A stretch of DNA of 64,000 bases from CAZPQK01 sp964588695. GTDB taxonomy: Bacteria; Krumholzibacteriota; Krumholzibacteriia; WVZY01; JAKEHA01. The translations under genes and the position numbers were made by a program. Below, in pieces: positions 26,080-34,404 of the stretch. Position 1 is the first letter of the stretch; every line of letters begins with the position of its first letter. Where the stretch lies: contig CAZPQK010000001.1 of the NCBI GenBank assembly GCA_964588695.1, positions 124,001 through 188,000 of the forward strand, given 5' to 3'. The notes beneath the pieces are model-generated. The model saw only the letters and a program-made list of their open reading frames with translations, searched no databases and was not told the DNA's origin.

Positions 26080-26543
26080 GAGCGTTACGCGTTATGGGAA
26101 TGACGGTTTTGCTGTTGATCGGAGCGGGAATCTTAACGTGGTTTCTAGCGCTTAGCCCCGATGCTAAGGACCGGCGCTTGACCACCGGGTTCATGAACAT
26201 CCTGCCCGATTCTCTCTCCGACCATCAATCCGAAGAAATCGCAGGGTTGTTTGACACGCTGTTCGAGCGCGCCAAGCGCGAGAAAGTGGCGATCGCTGAC
26301 GTGGAATATATTCGGGGTAAAATGCGAACATTCACCGCGCAGGGATCGATTCCCCGCGACAGTTTGTTGTACTTTATGGCCGAAGTAGGTTTTACCGCGT
26401 TTAAGAAGGACTACCACATCGAACCCGACTACGTGGACCACCCAACGCTGAATCCGGAAGCTGGCCTGTACTATGTGGTTACCGACACCATGGCGGTTGA
26501 CAGTACCGGACAGCACATCCCCATCAAGGACACGCGCAAGTAG
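26076..26543 (+). CDS. hypothetical protein with one N-terminal membrane segment
   Basis: A 155-residue protein whose ATG overlaps the hydrolase stop codon (ATGA), which decides the start over an earlier in-frame ATG ten codons upstream. One hydrophobic segment lies at about residues 5-25 (VMGMTVLLLIGAGILTWFLAL), followed by a mainly helical, charged domain (SDHQSEEIAGLFDTLFERAKREK). The topology is probably cytoplasmic N-terminus with an extracytoplasmic domain. I recognise no family. The coupling suggests that it works with the hydrolase, perhaps as a membrane anchor or regulator. Confidence 0.78.
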   Translation: MRALRVMGMTVLLLIGAGILTWFLALSPDAKDRRLTTGFMNILPDSLSDHQSEEIAGLFDTLFERAKREKVAIADVEYIRGKMRTFTAQGSIPRDSLLYFMAEVGFTAFKKDYHIEPDYVDHPTLNPEAGLYYVVTDTMAVDSTGQHIPIKDTRK

Positions 26544-26555
26544 CCAACGCAACGA

Positions 26556-27242
26556 TCAGGCCGATTCGTTTCCCATCTCGAAGTCGCCGCTAAGGACGAT
26601 TCGCTGCAGGACTTCCCGTTCGACGTCGCGGAAGTTATCAAACGACACATAGTTTATTCCGCGCGTGCGACAGTGCCGGGCCAAATCGCCTTTGGCAAAC
26701 ACCAGATCTGCGGATTCACTCGGACAACGGTCCGACATCCCGTCGCCGACATAAACCACGTAATATCCGCCGGTGCGAAAACGCATAAGGTGATGGGTCT
26801 TGCAGCAGCCACAATCGGTGCAACTCAGCAAGTCGTAGTGAGGAAAGGTGACTTCGAAACGGTCGCCCTTGATCTCCAGGTGATTCGAGTAAAACTCGAT
26901 GTCGCCCAGGCCATCGCGGTAAAGCATGCGACGAATGTAGTAGTCCAGGCCGTCGCTAAGGATGGCCATCTCCATTCCGCGCTTGCGGGCAAAGTCGTAG
27001 AAGTCTTTAAAGTAGGGATCAAGCGGACACTCGGCAATCCATGCGTTTAGCTGGTCGGCATCGACTCGAGCAAAAGCGGCCTCGCCTTCGAGACACTCGC
27101 GTGACGAAATCTTGCCGTCTTTCCACTGACGCACAATGTCCGTACAAGCCTCGGGCTCTCCGAACGTTTGAAAGAGACGGTTGCCCACATCGTTTTGGGC
27201 AACCGTCCCATCAAAATCGCACAAAATGGCGACCTTCTTCAT
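26556..27242 (-). CDS. MtnX-like HAD phosphatase
   Basis: A HAD-family phosphatase of 228 residues resembling MtnX and PSP-like enzymes. The nucleophile motif is CDFDGTV (Asp9, Asp11), motif II is ILSDGLDYYI and the acidic motif is YVGDGMSDRCPSESAD. CTDCGCCKTHHL is a Cys-rich segment often found in this branch. MtnX acts in methionine salvage on the hydroxy-ketone phosphate intermediate, but no mtnK, mtnA, mtnB or mtnD is in the window, so the substrate may differ. It lies 11 bases downstream of the S41 protease gene on the same strand. Its 3' end is convergent with the preceding membrane-protein gene. Confidence 0.85.
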   Translation of the reverse strand: MKKVAILCDFDGTVAQNDVGNRLFQTFGEPEACTDIVRQWKDGKISSRECLEGEAAFARVDADQLNAWIAECPLDPYFKDFYDFARKRGMEMAILSDGLDYYIRRMLYRDGLGDIEFYSNHLEIKGDRFEVTFPHYDLLSCTDCGCCKTHHLMRFRTGGYYVVYVGDGMSDRCPSESADLVFAKGDLARHCRTRGINYVSFDNFRDVEREVLQRIVLSGDFEMGNESA

Positions 27243-27253
27243 CTGTCCCTTGC

Positions 27254-28921
27254 TTAGTTAGCGTCCGTGCCCGTTTTGGCTTCGGCTTCGGCCTTCTTGA
27301 TTGCATTCTGCTGCTCGGCGTACTTGTACAGTCCCTGCAGTGTCTTGTGTTCGCGAATCAAACGCAGCACCTCTTGAAACTCGGAATCCTGCTCGAGCAG
27401 CAGCGAGTACGTGCTGCGACGGCCATACTTGCTGGCCACAACGTCGCGGGCAATCATGGTGCGAACGTAGTCGATGTTCTCGTCGTTCCACTCGCCATCC
27501 TTGATCTCGAAGTCGCGCTCGTTAAGAAACTTGCGAAACTCGGCGATGTTCTTGTCGGACGCGCGGAAATTGCGATCATCGGCGTGATCTTTAAGGTATT
27601 CCACGGCAAAGGTAAAGAACATACCGTCGCGTTCCAGGCGACGTTGCAGGTCGGTGTAGGTGCGACTCTCGAACTCCACATCGGGAGCGATCCCGCCACC
27701 ACCGTAAACCACGCGGCCTTGCGACGTGTAAAACATCGGACGTTCTTTTAGTTTCTCGCCTTCTTCGGCGAACAATTGCTGAGCGTCAAGCGCCGCCTGA
27801 CCAGAGTCTTCGTCGCCATCAGTCACCGCGAGCTGTTCCGGCTCGTCGTCGCGCACGTCCTTATGGATGGAACGGCCTGACGGCGTGTAGTACTTGGCCG
27901 TGGTCAACTTGACCGCCTCAGATTCGCTCAGGTTGAACACCGTCTGCACGGTGCCCTTGCCGAAAGATGTCTGGCCAACAACCAGAGCTGCGTCCCAGTC
28001 TTGAAGCGCGCCCGCAAAAATTTCGGAAGCACTGGCGCTGGCGCCGTTAATCATCACCACAATCGGGTACCCGTTGTGCGGCGTGTTATTGCTGGAATAA
28101 AACTTCCGGTTGCTACCGTTAAGGCGTCCCTTGGTGTAAACGACCAGCTTGTCTTTACCCAAGAACTGCTCGGTCACTTCGTGAGCCGTGGTCAGCAGCC
28201 CGCCGGGGTTGGAACGAAAATCAAGAACGAGGCTCTTCATTCCCTGCGACTCCAGGTCGGCAACGGCGTCGCTAACTTCGCGCGCGGTGCGCTTGGCAAA
28301 GTTGGAGACTTTAATGTAGCCCACTTCGTCGTCAAACATGCCGTAGTACGGCACACTCTTAACGTTGATTTTTTCGCGGGTGATGACGTAGTCGACAGCT
28401 TCGTCGCCGCCCGGCCGCGAGACTTTAAAGCTAACGTTGCTGCCCGGTTCGCCGCGCAAGTACTTAACGGCTTTGTCGGACCGCCATCCTTCGGTCGACA
28501 TGCCTTCGATCTCGACGATCTGATCGCCGCCACGCAACCCCGCACGCTCGCCCGGCGTGTCATCAATTGGAGAAATCACGGTCGGGTAATTGTCCCGAAT
28601 CGTAATAAGAATACCCAGCCCGCCAAATTCGCCGCGGGTACTGACCATCAAGTCTTCGTAGTCGTCGCCGTCGAGAAACTGACTATGCGGATCAAGTTCC
28701 TCAAGCATCGCGTCGATGGCTTTTTCGATAAGCTCGTGCGTGTCCACCTCATCCACGTAGTGCGAACGGACGCGTTCAATAATGCGCGCGAAAATCTCCA
28801 GATCATGGTAGATATCGTCGCTCTTGCGCATCTTGCTTTGCGCGACCGCACCCAGAGCGAAGCTGCTAAGCAGCAGGGTGACGACGACCAAAAGGGTCTT
28901 ACGTTTGGATGGGAATCTCAC
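27254..28921 (-). CDS. ctpA: S41-family carboxy-terminal processing protease
   Basis: A periplasmic serine protease of the CtpA/Prc group that trims or degrades exported proteins. The N-terminal GTG-initiated signal segment (LLVVVTLLLSSFALGAVA) is followed by a PDZ domain with GERAGLRGGDQIVEIEG and the S41 catalytic region: nucleophile serine in NGASASASEIFAGALQ and the lysine in GQTSFGKGTVQT. The 555-residue length includes a C-terminal helical extension of about 130 residues, longer than the usual 400-450 residues. AAGGAGG lies seven bases before GTG. It is the first gene of a unit with the MtnX-like gene downstream. Confidence 0.93.
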   Translation of the reverse strand: MRFPSKRKTLLVVVTLLLSSFALGAVAQSKMRKSDDIYHDLEIFARIIERVRSHYVDEVDTHELIEKAIDAMLEELDPHSQFLDGDDYEDLMVSTRGEFGGLGILITIRDNYPTVISPIDDTPGERAGLRGGDQIVEIEGMSTEGWRSDKAVKYLRGEPGSNVSFKVSRPGGDEAVDYVITREKINVKSVPYYGMFDDEVGYIKVSNFAKRTAREVSDAVADLESQGMKSLVLDFRSNPGGLLTTAHEVTEQFLGKDKLVVYTKGRLNGSNRKFYSSNNTPHNGYPIVVMINGASASASEIFAGALQDWDAALVVGQTSFGKGTVQTVFNLSESEAVKLTTAKYYTPSGRSIHKDVRDDEPEQLAVTDGDEDSGQAALDAQQLFAEEGEKLKERPMFYTSQGRVVYGGGGIAPDVEFESRTYTDLQRRLERDGMFFTFAVEYLKDHADDRNFRASDKNIAEFRKFLNERDFEIKDGEWNDENIDYVRTMIARDVVASKYGRRSTYSLLLEQDSEFQEVLRLIREHKTLQGLYKYAEQQNAIKKAEAEAKTGTDAN

Positions 28922-29042
28922 GAAAGGTCCTCCTTCAACGGAGACGGGCAGACATTAATGTATATAGGGCGGATGATGCATATCACATTCCAACGTATAG
29001 CGGAATCCATCCGAGTGGGCTAATATCGCTCTAAGCCCTGAA

Positions 29043-29071
29043 AATATAGTACCATCCACATATTGAAGCAA
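29043..29071 (-). promoter_or_regulatory. candidate promoter of ctpA
   Basis: On the minus strand TTGCTT is followed after 17 bases by TATATT. Transcription would begin near 29036, about 115 bases before the GTG start. A second AT-rich segment (TATATA) closer to the gene lacks a spaced -35. Confidence 0.4.
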
Positions 29072-29160
29072 CCAGAGCCAGTGTTCGCCCAGAACAATCT
29101 GGGAACGCATCCAACGGTCGCCAGCGGCCGCAGCCACTTTTAGAATAGCGAGTTACGCCG

Positions 29161-29808
29161 ATGTCCAATCCAGCCCACGCGCTCGCGGGCCGATTCATCG
29201 TACTTGAAGGCCTGGATGGGGCGGGAACCACGACCCAAACCCAACTCCTGCACGATTATTTTACGCAAAATGAGACAACTAGTTTCGCGACCTTCGAACC
29301 AACTGACGGTTTGATCGGGCGAACCATTCGGGAACTACTCTCCACCACCGCGACCAGCGACGCCGACCGGCCACACGAGCGCGAGTTGGGACTGTTGTTT
29401 GCGGCCGACCGACTGGCGCACTCGCGATGGGTTCGACGCCACACAACGACCGGCGGAGTTGTTGTGTGCGACCGCTACGTGCTGTCGTCGATGGCTTACC
29501 AGAGTGCGACCGGCGCGGTGAGCGCCAATTGGGTTGTCGAAGTCAACGACGGCTGCGCAGTCCCCGACGTCACCGTGTTTGTCGATGTACCCGTGGAAGA
29601 ATGTTTGCGGCGCCTGGCCACCCGACGCAGCGACACATCGATTTACGAAAAGCAATCGGTGTTGGAGAAAATAGATTCGGCGTACAGAAGCTTGTTCGAC
29701 CTCTACCGACGCCACTTTGGTAAGGTAGTGGTAGTGGATGGGACGGGGAGCCCCGAAGAAGTTCGCGACGCCATCATTGCCGCGCTGCTGCCAGTCGCAA
29801 GCGACTAA
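29161..29808 (+). CDS. tmk: thymidylate kinase with altered P-loop
   Basis: dTMP kinase phosphorylates dTMP to dTDP. The 215-residue protein has the family pattern FIVLEGLDGAG, the DR(Y) motif VVCDRYVLSSMAYQ, and an Arg-rich lid (RRLATRRSDTSIYEKQ). The P-loop reads GLDGAGTTTQ, so the usual Walker lysine is Thr23, which is unusual and might be compensated by other residues. GAGTTACGCC precedes ATG, a weak ribosome-binding site. It is convergent with the phosphatidyltransferase gene, with overlapping stop codons. The call depends on the whole-protein similarity rather than on the P-loop. Confidence 0.88.
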   Translation: MSNPAHALAGRFIVLEGLDGAGTTTQTQLLHDYFTQNETTSFATFEPTDGLIGRTIRELLSTTATSDADRPHERELGLLFAADRLAHSRWVRRHTTTGGVVVCDRYVLSSMAYQSATGAVSANWVVEVNDGCAVPDVTVFVDVPVEECLRRLATRRSDTSIYEKQSVLEKIDSAYRSLFDLYRRHFGKVVVVDGTGSPEEVRDAIIAALLPVASD

Positions 29809-30479
29809 ACGGTCGGAGATTCCGGCTGCTCGGCGGCAGGCTCGGAAGCTGTGGATTCGGCAAGGGATGCTGCCTGATCGGTATCGAGTTGCCCAGCGAC
29901 CCGATGGACGTGGGCTATACGCTGGATAAACGTAAACACCGAGGTCGCCGCCAGGATCGTAATCACAACGATAAGCGCGCGGTAACCTAGCAAAAGCCCG
30001 AGCGTCAGCAAAACAATTCGCTCGGGGCGTTCCATCAGGCCAACTTTGCATTCCAACCCAAGCCCTTCGGCGCGAGCACGAGCGTAGCTGGTTAACACCG
30101 ACCCCGCCAGTGCGACCAGTGTCACGATGATTTCAAAGCTCGAAGGCGATCCTGGTTTGTTCACCGCCCAGACAACTACGGCACCAAAGTAGGCAAACTC
30201 GACCACGCGATCGAGTGTCGAGTCAATGAATGCGCCAAACGTCGACGTCGACCCTCGACGACGTGCCAGGTCGCCGTCCAACACATCGCAAAGCCCGGAC
30301 ACAATCAGCCACACCGCCGCCATGCGCAAAGCACCTTCGGCCAGCTCGACCGCACCGTAGAGGCTAAACACAAGCCCAGCGATCGATACCAACAGCGGCG
30401 GCACCGCCAACGAAGCCAACAACGAAACCACCGGATCCAGGATTCCGCGGGCGCGATTCTTAAACGACTGATTTGCCAT
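29805..30479 (-). CDS. CDP-alcohol phosphatidyltransferase (PIP-synthase-like)
   Basis: A membrane enzyme that joins CDP-diacylglycerol to an alcohol. The eight-residue catalytic pattern appears as DVLDGDLARRRGSTSTFGAFID followed by STLDR, giving the D-G-(x)2-A-R-(x)8-G-(x)3-D-(x)3-D signature. About six membrane helices are predicted, and the motif GLMERPERIVLL is typical of the actinobacterial-type phosphatidylinositol phosphate synthase or archaetidylinositol group. A disordered, acidic C-terminus (SESTASEPAAEQPES) follows. The donor alcohol is not certain: myo-inositol phosphate or glycerol phosphate are both possible. Confidence 0.88.
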   Translation of the reverse strand: MANQSFKNRARGILDPVVSLLASLAVPPLLVSIAGLVFSLYGAVELAEGALRMAAVWLIVSGLCDVLDGDLARRRGSTSTFGAFIDSTLDRVVEFAYFGAVVVWAVNKPGSPSSFEIIVTLVALAGSVLTSYARARAEGLGLECKVGLMERPERIVLLTLGLLLGYRALIVVITILAATSVFTFIQRIAHVHRVAGQLDTDQAASLAESTASEPAAEQPESPTV

Positions 30480-30522
30480 ACAACGACGCTACCACCAGCG
30501 TGGGTTGGGGTCAACACAGAGC

Positions 30523-31257
30523 CTACCCGCGCTCCTCCGAACGTTCATCCCGACGACGGCGCTTCGGCGCGCCGCCAATGACCACCACGAACTCCCCCTT
30601 AGGCTCTTTCTGCTCAAAGTGAACCCGCAACTCGGCGGCTGTGCCTCTCACCACTTCCTCGAACTGTTTGGTCATTTCGCGACACACGGCCGCCGGTCGG
30701 TCGGCGAGAACGGTTTCCACTGCCGCCAGAAACTTCACAATGGAATAGCGCGACACATAGTAGACCAGCGTGCGCGGATCGTCGGCCACTGCCTTGAGCG
30801 TGTTTTCCATCTGCCCGGACTTCTTGGGGGCAAAACCTTCAAACACAAAGCGATCGGTTGGCAGTCCCGACAATTGCAGCGCTGGCAGCAAAGCGTTCGC
30901 GCCCGGCACCGACGTCACCGCAACACCAGCGGCAATGGCGGCGCGAGTGATGTAGAAACCCGGATCGGCAAGCGAAGGCGTCCCCGCATCGCTGACCAGC
31001 GCGAGGGTCTCGCCGCCACGCAGGCGTTCCACCAGTGACTCGGTGATTCGCTCCTTGTTGTGATCATGATACGAAACCAGTTGCGTACTGATGCCGAAAT
31101 GAGACGTAAGCTTGCGGGTATGTCGAGTGTCTTCGCACAGTACCGCGTCTGCGTCGCGCAGCGCAGCAACTGCGCGCTCGGACAAGTCTCCCAGGTTACC
31201 GATGGGGGTACTAACCAGCACCAGCAGTCCCGACGGGTTTGCGTGACGGTCCGTCAT
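30523..31257 (-). CDS. rsmI: 16S rRNA 2'-O-ribose methyltransferase RsmI
   Basis: RsmI methylates the ribose of C1402 of 16S rRNA. The 244-residue protein has the tetrapyrrole-methylase fold with LLVLVSTPIGNLGDLSERA, LVSDAGTPSLADPG, VTSVPGANALLPAL and GFAPKKSGQ, the typical RsmI series. The C-terminal extension is basic and acidic (KRRRRDERSEERG). It lies between the CDP-alcohol phosphatidyltransferase and the threonine aldolase, two bases after the aldolase's stop, so it is probably co-transcribed with the aldolase. Confidence 0.95.
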   Translation of the reverse strand: MTDRHANPSGLLVLVSTPIGNLGDLSERAVAALRDADAVLCEDTRHTRKLTSHFGISTQLVSYHDHNKERITESLVERLRGGETLALVSDAGTPSLADPGFYITRAAIAAGVAVTSVPGANALLPALQLSGLPTDRFVFEGFAPKKSGQMENTLKAVADDPRTLVYYVSRYSIVKFLAAVETVLADRPAAVCREMTKQFEEVVRGTAAELRVHFEQKEPKGEFVVVIGGAPKRRRRDERSEERG

Positions 31258-31259
31258 GT

Positions 31260-32282
31260 TTAACCAGCCAGGTTAGCGACGACCGACTCGACTCGCGCGA
31301 TGTCTTCATCACTTATGTGCAAATGAGTAACAAAGCGAACCCGGTTGGCGCCGAAAGCCACGCCCGAGATTTGATGTTGCTCAAGTTGGGAAAGGAAATC
31401 ATCGACGCGGTGTGCGGAGGGATCGAGGGTTAGCACGACGATGTTGGTTTCGACCGGCGCCGCCAGGCCGACACCCGGAACGCGGGAAAAGGCTTCTCCT
31501 AACCGTCGGGCGCGATTGTGGTCGTCTTCGAGGCGGGCAACGTTGTGGTCTAACGCGTACAGCGCGGCAGCCGCGAGCACCCCTACCTGACGCATTCCTC
31601 CACCGAAACGCTTCCGCATTCGGCGCGCGCGACCGATCATCTCCGTCGTCCCCACTACTGCCGATCCCACCGGCGCGCCCAGCCCTTTAGAAAAACAAAA
31701 GCTGATTGAGTCGACGCACTTGCCGTAGTCCGCAAAGTCCACGCCCGAAGCAACCGCGGCGTTGGCCACGCGGGCGCCATCCAGATGCACCCAAACACCG
31801 CGCTCGCGTGCCAGCCGAGCAATGGCTTGCATCTCCGCGAGCGGATACACACGACCGCCAGCGCGGTTGTGCGTGTTTTCCAACGCGACGGCGCGGGTAC
31901 CGGGAGTGTGCAGATCGGCGGTCTTTATATGCGTCGCGACTTGATCGGCGGTAAGAACGCCGCCGTCACCTGTGACCATGTTGGTTTGCAGCCCGCATAT
32001 CGCAGCGACCGATGCGACTTCGTAGTTAACAATGTGACACTCGCGTTCGACGAGAATCTCGTCTCCGGGTTGGGTCACGCTGGCCAGCGAAACCAGATTT
32101 CCCATCGTGCCACTCGGAACAAACAGCGCTGCCTCCTTGCCAAACAACTCGGCAACGCGGCGTTCGAGTTTCTTAACTGTCGGGTCACCTTCAAAAACAT
32201 CATCGCCCACTTCGGCTGCGGCCATCGCGGCACGCATCTCCGGTGAGGGTTGGGTGACAGTATCACTACGTAAATCGATCAT
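31260..32282 (-). CDS. ltaE: low-specificity L-threonine aldolase
   Basis: A PLP enzyme that cleaves L-threonine and allo-threonine to glycine and acetaldehyde. The protein has DLRSDTVTQPSPEMRAAM at the N-terminus, GDDVFEGDPTVKKLE, VHLDGARVANAAVASG and the PLP lysine in SFCFSKGLGAPVGS. The start is ATG with AGGTAG six bases upstream; a longer frame adds 18 unlikely residues. The 340-residue length is normal. It is downstream of hup, separated by a strong terminator, and is followed by rsmI, so it probably has its own promoter within the short gap or reads through. Confidence 0.94.
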   Translation of the reverse strand: MIDLRSDTVTQPSPEMRAAMAAAEVGDDVFEGDPTVKKLERRVAELFGKEAALFVPSGTMGNLVSLASVTQPGDEILVERECHIVNYEVASVAAICGLQTNMVTGDGGVLTADQVATHIKTADLHTPGTRAVALENTHNRAGGRVYPLAEMQAIARLARERGVWVHLDGARVANAAVASGVDFADYGKCVDSISFCFSKGLGAPVGSAVVGTTEMIGRARRMRKRFGGGMRQVGVLAAAALYALDHNVARLEDDHNRARRLGEAFSRVPGVGLAAPVETNIVVLTLDPSAHRVDDFLSQLEQHQISGVAFGANRVRFVTHLHISDEDIARVESVVANLAG

Positions 32283-32293
32283 AAGTCTACCTG

Positions 32294-32325
32294 CAAAAAC
32301 GCCGCGCCCGTTAAGAGCGCGGCGT
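32294..32325 (-). terminator. intrinsic terminator of the HU gene
   Basis: A nine-base perfect stem (ACGCCGCGC / GCGCGGCGT) with a nine-base loop is followed on the minus strand by TTTTTGC. It is placed directly after the HU gene and just before ltaE. Confidence 0.88.
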
Positions 32326-32348
32326 CGCAAAACCACAACCGGTCGAGC

Positions 32349-32627
32349 CTACGGATTGGCGACCATGTCTTTGAGTTCTTTGGAAACTTTAAAAACGGGT
32401 ACTTTGCGGTCGGGAACGGGCACGGCTTCTCCCGTGCGCGGGTTGCGAGCCATGCGGGCTTTACGATGCTTGACCTTGAAGGTCCCGAATCCGCGAATCT
32501 CGTAGTGCTTTCCTTCTACAAGCGCGCTACAGATCGCTTCCAGAAACTGATCCATCGCGTTGGCGACATCCTTCTTGGTCAGGCCGGTCTTGTTCGCGAT
32601 GTCCTCTACGATTTCCGCTTTGGTCAT
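32349..32627 (-). CDS. hup: HU-family DNA-binding protein
   Basis: Small nucleoid protein that bends and packs DNA. The 92-residue protein has the classic HU layout: helical N-terminus (MTKAEIVEDIANKTGL), the FGTFKVKHRKARMARNPRTGE DNA-clamp arm with the tip RNPRTG, and the C-terminal helix. The arm proline intercalates DNA in the family. AGGAGG precedes ATG by eight bases, a strong ribosome-binding site. The terminator just after the gene and a separate promoter region upstream make it monocistronic. It could equally be a HU alpha or beta type; there is no sign of an IHF-specific subunit. Confidence 0.97.
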   Translation of the reverse strand: MTKAEIVEDIANKTGLTKKDVANAMDQFLEAICSALVEGKHYEIRGFGTFKVKHRKARMARNPRTGEAVPVPDRKVPVFKVSKELKDMVANP

Positions 32628-33152
32628 TGGGTAAGCCTCCTAGAATTCCCCGAAAGTGACAGACCCCAGTTTCGGCCATAACTGCTTCCTAGTCAAGGGC
32701 TTTATGGCCCCGGGCCCGGCCCCACGTACCCCTCCAGGAGTCCTGTCCAGCCCCCCGGAGTCCCTCAACGGGACGCTTAATGGCGGCGGCCTTCGCGGCA
32801 CGGCGGATGAGATCCGTTGCAAGCGGCAACACCTTCGGCGCGGACAGTTGTTCCTTGTGACGCCCTGGCGGTTCGCGAACTAACTCCGATTGTTGGTGTC
32901 ACCGGGAGTCTGCAACACCAGTGCGCATCGTGTAACCCAGACAAAGTTAGTTTAAGGAACAAACACGAACGTTACGACACAACGAAGCGACAACGCAAAA
33001 CGCTGCGCGACGACGCACCCCAGAAACCCCGCATGGGTATGCCGCAAACCGCGATTGGTACATGCCTTGCTTTTCAGTCGCACGGCCGCGGGGTAGTCGC
33101 CGTTATTGCTCCAGCTTCTCTTCATCGCACTGCTTCGCGGCCAACTCATCAT

Positions 33153-33178
33153 AAGACTGTCACGTTGTCGACAGTCTT
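33153..33178 (+). promoter_or_regulatory. leader hairpin or terminator-like stem
   Basis: AAGACTGTC and GACAGTCTT form a nine-base perfect stem with an eight-base loop, followed by TTTGTTTCT. It lies 50 bases before the lipoprotein ATG. It might end an upstream transcript or be a 5' leader structure of the lipoprotein mRNA. Confidence 0.55.
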
Positions 33179-33198
33179 TGTTTCTGCATCGCTAGACA

Positions 33199-33219
33199 TT
33201 GGGGATTTCCCCAAGGAGG
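33199..33219 (+). promoter_or_regulatory. short hairpin directly next to the Shine-Dalgarno sequence
   Basis: TTGGGGA and TCCCCAA form a seven-base perfect stem with a two-base loop; GGAGG begins at the foot of the stem and lies seven bases before ATG. Ribosome access could be affected by pairing. It is one of two closely spaced hairpins in this leader. Confidence 0.5.
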
Positions 33220-33226
33220 CATTGTC

Positions 33227-33664
33227 ATGGCGTTTCGTCAGATGGCTACGCTCTTCATCGCGGTTGTTTGTGTTGCTGCCCTGGTTATGGGTTGCGGCGA
33301 CCAGAGCAGCACCGTTGCTCCGACTTCGACCACGTCTGAAGCGCCGATGGTCGCACCGACCGGCCTTTCTATCGCCGTTCAGTCCAACGGTTGGCATTCC
33401 TTGATTTGGTCCGCCAACACCCAACCGCACCTTGCCGGCTACAACATTTATCGTATCGCCAGCAATCAGTCTGGTATCGAGAAGTTGAACAGCTCGTTGC
33501 TTACCAACAACGCGTTTGCCGACACCGACGTTGAGTCGCGTGTGTCCTACGAATACTGGGTCACCGCGGTAAGCGCGAAGGGCGCGGAAAGTGCTTACTC
33601 GATTCCGGCAGGCGTCGATGCTCATCCGAGCGACGGCGTCAAGGAACCCGCGTTTCAGGACTAG
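33227..33664 (+). CDS. lipoprotein with a fibronectin type III-like domain
   Basis: A predicted lipoprotein of 145 residues: hydrophobic signal segment ending in lipobox LVMGC (Cys23). A Ser/Thr-rich linker leads to one fibronectin type III-like beta sandwich, recognisable by SLIWSANTQPHLAGYNIYR and YEYWVTAVSAKGAES, where Trp and Tyr core residues are placed as in FN3 domains. Codons such as GCT, TCT and CGT are commoner here than in neighbouring genes, suggesting high expression or a different origin. The start has GGAGG seven bases upstream. It is convergent with the M50 protease and has its own leader hairpins and terminator. Surface binding of protein or polysaccharide is possible. Confidence 0.85.
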   Translation: MAFRQMATLFIAVVCVAALVMGCGDQSSTVAPTSTTSEAPMVAPTGLSIAVQSNGWHSLIWSANTQPHLAGYNIYRIASNQSGIEKLNSSLLTNNAFADTDVESRVSYEYWVTAVSAKGAESAYSIPAGVDAHPSDGVKEPAFQD

Positions 33665-33687
33665 TTTCCTGAACAAAGCCAGCAGCG

Positions 33688-33724
33688 ATGGCCTCGCGAC
33701 TCGTTCGCGGGGCCATTCGTGTTT
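33688..33724 (+). terminator. intrinsic terminator between the FN3 lipoprotein and M50 genes
   Basis: ATGGCCTCGCGA and TCGCGGGGCCAT form a 12-base stem with one wobble pair and a five-base loop, followed by TCGTGTTT. It overlaps the last bases of the convergent M50 gene and ends the lipoprotein transcript. Confidence 0.65.
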
Positions 33725-34400
33725 ACACCAATCCCGCCAGCGCGTTGGCCAGACCAAAGTACAACCCGGTAATAAGCCGCATCGGCGGACCAATCACGGC
33801 CCATAGAATATTGGTCCATAGTAATACCAGCAGAATCATGAAACCAAATCGGCCGACCGACGCCAACGCTTCGCGCGGACCCGGCGGTAGGTAACGCATC
33901 AGAATCCAGTGTCCGTCAAGCGGAGGAATTGGCAGCAGGTTGAAGACGGCGAGCAGGATGTTGAACTGGATCATGAACTTTGCGAGTTCGCGAAAAAACA
34001 CCAGCGACTTGCTCCCGGGATCGAGGCCGGGCACCAGATTGAACACCGCAAGGGCAATTACCCAAATGAACACGCCGACGAACGCGAGCAGGAAGTTAGA
34101 TGCCGGCCCCGCCGCAGCGACATAGGCGTTGTGGACGATCGGATTCCGCAGATTGTAGGAGTTAACCGGCACCGGCTTGGCCCAACCGATAAATGGAATA
34201 CCAATGAAAATGGCGGCCAGGGGAAACAGAATGCTCCCCACCGGGTCAATGTGTGGAACCGGATTCATTGTGATGCGACCCATCTGACGCGCCGTGGGAT
34301 CGCCAAAGTACTCGGCGGCGACGCCGTGCGCGTTCTCGTGTACGACGACCGAGAACAGAAACACAACAAACCCAATCGCCTTTATTACCGGATCGTCCAT
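33723..34400 (-). CDS. M50-family (site-2-protease-like) membrane peptidase
   Basis: An intramembrane zinc metalloprotease related to site-2 proteases of the short single-domain type. The zinc motif is VVVHENAHGVAAEYFGD near residue 20, and the second metal ligand lies in NLLPIPPLDGHWIL. About five or six hydrophobic segments span the 225 residues. There is no PDZ domain, unlike RseP. Such proteins often cleave anti-sigma factors or other membrane regulators, but the natural substrate is unknown here. It lies four bases downstream of queE on the same strand, which may only reflect compact gene spacing. Confidence 0.9.
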   Translation of the reverse strand: MDDPVIKAIGFVVFLFSVVVHENAHGVAAEYFGDPTARQMGRITMNPVPHIDPVGSILFPLAAIFIGIPFIGWAKPVPVNSYNLRNPIVHNAYVAAAGPASNFLLAFVGVFIWVIALAVFNLVPGLDPGSKSLVFFRELAKFMIQFNILLAVFNLLPIPPLDGHWILMRYLPPGPREALASVGRFGFMILLVLLWTNILWAVIGPPMRLITGLYFGLANALAGLV

Positions 34401-34404
34401 TACG

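Larger units (their letters stand above)
32628..33226. other. 600-base intergenic region between hup and the FN3 lipoprotein gene
   Basis: No supported gene lies here. Several reading frames of 60-190 codons cross it on both strands, but they show no family motif, no coding signature and no good ribosome-binding site. The left side must hold the hup promoter; TTGACT on the minus strand near 32690 is a possible -35 without a convincing -10. The right end carries the two hairpins before the lipoprotein gene. The middle is GC-rich and repetitive-looking (CCCCGGG- and GGCGG-type runs); I see no tRNA or other RNA signature. Confidence 0.5.

Noticed and set aside
28001..29023. Plus-strand frame of 340 codons over ctpA
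   Set aside because: Antisense to an S41 protease with intact catalytic motifs.
32680..32700. TTGACT as the -35 of the HU promoter
   Set aside because: No convincing -10 box lies at 16-18 bases.
32817..33404. Plus-strand frame of 195 codons before and into the FN3 lipoprotein
   Set aside because: Low-complexity, no recognised domain, overlaps the lipoprotein in another frame, and no ribosome-binding site.
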